Shown here: positions 62,681-64,000 of the stretch, piece after piece
Position numbering within the stretch: the stretch's first letter is position 1
How the letters are laid out: each line of letters begins with the position of its first letter
From: Rhizobium rosettiformans W3
GTDB taxonomy: Bacteria; Pseudomonadota; Alphaproteobacteria; Rhizobiales; Rhizobiaceae
Reading direction: 5' to 3'
Assembly: GCF_004912135.1 (NCBI RefSeq)
Contig: NZ_STGU01000002.1
Span: forward strand, 186,001-250,000
DNA: 64,000 nt
The notes under the pieces: model-generated
What the model saw: the letters and a program-made list of their open reading frames with translations, nothing else
Told to the model about the DNA's origin: nothing
Databases searched by the model: none
Made by a program: the position numbers and the translations under genes

Positions 62681-62714
62681 AACCCACCTTCCCCTTGAGG
62701 GGGTGGGGTGACCA
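62681..62714. repeat. Dispersed palindromic repeat, family B short copy
   Basis: CCCACCTTCCCCTTGAGG followed by GGGTGGGGTG. It is a shortened form of the elements at 37658 and 39766, between convergent DUF1491 and DUF2336 genes. Confidence 0.6.
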
Positions 62715-62771
62715 CCGCGCCGACAGCGGCCAAGGTCGACCACCATCGCTCAAATGCCCAAAGCCTGCCCC

Positions 62772-63917
62772 TTACCGCTTGCGCGCCCGCAGCACCTGCC
62801 GCCCGTGCTCGTCGCCGACCGGCTGGCGTTTCGCCGAGCCCTGGTTCGCCGCCTTGAGGCTTGTCGCACCCGGGGCGGGAACCTCACGCTGGTCGGTCTC
62901 GCGGGCCACCACCGGCAGTTCGTCCCCGGCAAAGGTGTAGCGATCGGCGCGGATCCAGCTGTCGATGCGCGCTTCCGCCTGATCCGGATCCATGCCGAAG
63001 AGCAGGGTCTCTGCGCGGCTTGCGTCATTCTCGCGCCGCGCGAGATGCGGGTAGATGTGCTCGAGGATGAAGACCGCGTCACGATCGTCCATCGCAACGC
63101 CTGCCAGCGTCGTGGCCAGCTGCCGGCCGGAAATGTCGAGCAGGATGCGCTCGGCGAGCCACCGGCTGGAGGACAGCATGTCGGCTAAGGTCGTTGCGAA
63201 GAAGCCGCCGTCATGGGCACGTGCGAACCGCACCAGAAGCGCCGTCTGCACCGGCGTTGCCTGCCGGCGACCGAGCCGATCCTCGCGTGGCGGCCGCTGC
63301 TGATAGGCCATGCGCTTGATGGTCTGGCGCAGCGCCTCTTCCCGCGCCACAGGCTCTGGCACGATCTTTTGCGGTGCAACCGCGCCCGACAGATCGCTCA
63401 TCTCGAGATCCGCCATCACCTTGTCGAAGCTCGACGGGGCGATCTTTTGGAGTGGCTCGACCTTGGTCTCTTCCACCTTCGCCTTTTCCGGGCGCGGCGG
63501 CAGCGCGTGGCGCAGGGAAACCAGCGCGTCGATCACGGTTGGCGACAGCCGCTCACGCTTGACGATGGCGCGCGCATGATCGGCCCCTTGCGTGCGCGCG
63601 ATCATGATCAGCATGTCGTCGGACAGGGCCGGTGAGGAGGCGAGGAAGGGTGCCGCAATCGAGATCGGCTGGCTTGCAATGAAGGCCGCGACCGATAGGG
63701 GCAGGTTCGGGCTTCTTGACAAGGCGGCCACCGCCTCTCGGCGGGCTTCCATGGATGACCCTGCAAACAGCGGCTGGAACAGTTCGGCAAATTGTCGGAG
63801 TTCGGATTTGCCGGGGAAGGAGAGCGCCTGGAAACTCGTGACCGTGGCCATCAGAACGACATCCTTGTTCCGCGCGCCGGCCGGCTTCTCAAGCTCCCTG
63901 AACTGTTCGCTCACCAC
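62772..63917 (-). CDS. DUF2336 protein
   Basis: A 381-residue soluble helical-repeat protein of the DUF2336 family: LRQFAELFQPLFAGSSMEAR, then REAVAALSRSPNLPLSVAAF and LSDDMLIMIARTQGADHARA. The N-terminal half is HEAT/vHNF-like, and the C-terminal half is family-specific. Function is unknown. The start is uncertain: GTG at 63917 has GGAG six bases upstream, while TTG at 63929 lacks one. A CtrA-like box lies upstream, so cell-cycle control is possible. Confidence 0.85.
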   Translation of the reverse strand: MVSEQFRELEKPAGARNKDVVLMATVTSFQALSFPGKSELRQFAELFQPLFAGSSMEARREAVAALSRSPNLPLSVAAFIASQPISIAAPFLASSPALSDDMLIMIARTQGADHARAIVKRERLSPTVIDALVSLRHALPPRPEKAKVEETKVEPLQKIAPSSFDKVMADLEMSDLSGAVAPQKIVPEPVAREEALRQTIKRMAYQQRPPREDRLGRRQATPVQTALLVRFARAHDGGFFATTLADMLSSSRWLAERILLDISGRQLATTLAGVAMDDRDAVFILEHIYPHLARRENDASRAETLLFGMDPDQAEARIDSWIRADRYTFAGDELPVVARETDQREVPAPGATSLKAANQGSAKRQPVGDEHGRQVLRARKR

Positions 63918-63964
63918 AAACCACTCCAACGCAATACAGATGTGATCGAGATTAGAACAAATTT

Positions 63965-63979
63965 GTTAGCAAGCTGTTA
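63965..63979. promoter_or_regulatory. CtrA-like box TTAG-N7-TTAA upstream of DUF2336 gene
   Basis: TTAG (63965-63968) and TTAA (63976-63979) with the 7-bp CtrA spacing, one mismatch from consensus, 48 bp upstream of the chosen DUF2336 start. It could equally serve a gene beyond the right edge. Confidence 0.45.
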
Positions 63980-64000
63980 ACTAAGCTATGGCTTCCTGTG

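Noticed and set aside
63987..64000. Start of a plus-strand gene at the right edge
   Set aside because: An ATG is present but only 14 bases remain, which is not enough to support a gene.

Overview
The window comes from the chromosome of an alphaproteobacterium, most likely a member of the Rhizobiaceae (Rhizobium/Agrobacterium group). The basis is high-GC codon use, a MucR/Ros zinc-finger regulator followed by a DnaA-C-like HTH protein, DUF6456 and SufE, a complete seven-gene Mrp antiporter operon, a xylose-type ABC operon with a single-domain ATPase, DUF982/DUF1491/DUF2336/DUF5330 proteins, EcfG-type promoter sequences and several copies of palindromic intergenic repeats. No tRNA, rRNA, CRISPR array, insertion sequence or prophage was seen.

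Layout. 1-5.6 kb: a partial WYL regulator divergent from a LysE-type exporter with a clear palindromic operator, the BrnTA toxin-antitoxin pair, a YnfA protein, a degenerate EAL protein and a HerA-like ATPase. 5.8-8 kb: a long beta-helix-like repeat protein split by a one-base frameshift. 8.3-13.6 kb: two tandem soluble PAS-PAS chemoreceptors with identically placed TTTA-N7-TTAA boxes, then a HisKA_2 sensor kinase. 13.7-17.5 kb: small hydrophilic and membrane proteins, some behind EcfG-type promoters. 17.6-21 kb: a two-gene flavin-fold operon, one member carrying GAF and winged-helix domains, divergent from a hemerythrin-like/YceI operon with a phased TTAG array between them. 21-25 kb: tam, an HxlR/SDR pair and a haloacid dehalogenase. 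24.3-29.1 kb: a ROK repressor and xylFHG with a perfect 21-bp operator. 29-40 kb: mixed accessory genes, including a frameshifted ParE, a CYP152 peroxygenase divergent from a small stress-type protein, a DJ-1/PfpI protein, a CurA-like reductase and a membrane-anchored AraC regulator. 39.9-46.4 kb: two VapBC modules, RecQ, an MFS transporter and MsrB. 46.7-52.8 kb: mrpABCDEFG. 53.2-55.6 kb: mucR, a DnaA-C HTH protein, DUF6456 and sufE. 55.7-64 kb: ParDE, DUF5330, a sensor kinase overlapping a peptidoglycan-binding protein, a chemoreceptor with a C-terminal sensory region, HigBA, DUF1491 and DUF2336.

Three themes stand out. First, six toxin-antitoxin modules lie within about 61 kb. Second, four or five promoters resemble the EcfG general-stress consensus (GGAAC-N16/17-NGTT), so small hydrophilic proteins, DUF421, DUF305 and CYP152 may form one stress regulon. 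Third, the 17.6-20.9 kb divergon looks like a self-contained sensor/response unit: a candidate one-component regulator (split-barrel flavin fold, GAF, OmpR-like winged helix) facing a hemerythrin-like gene across four helically phased TTAG boxes. Functional statements for this unit are inference. Two genes carry single-base frameshifts that would each be repaired by adding one G to a run of five, so either they are decaying genes or the assembly has homopolymer errors.
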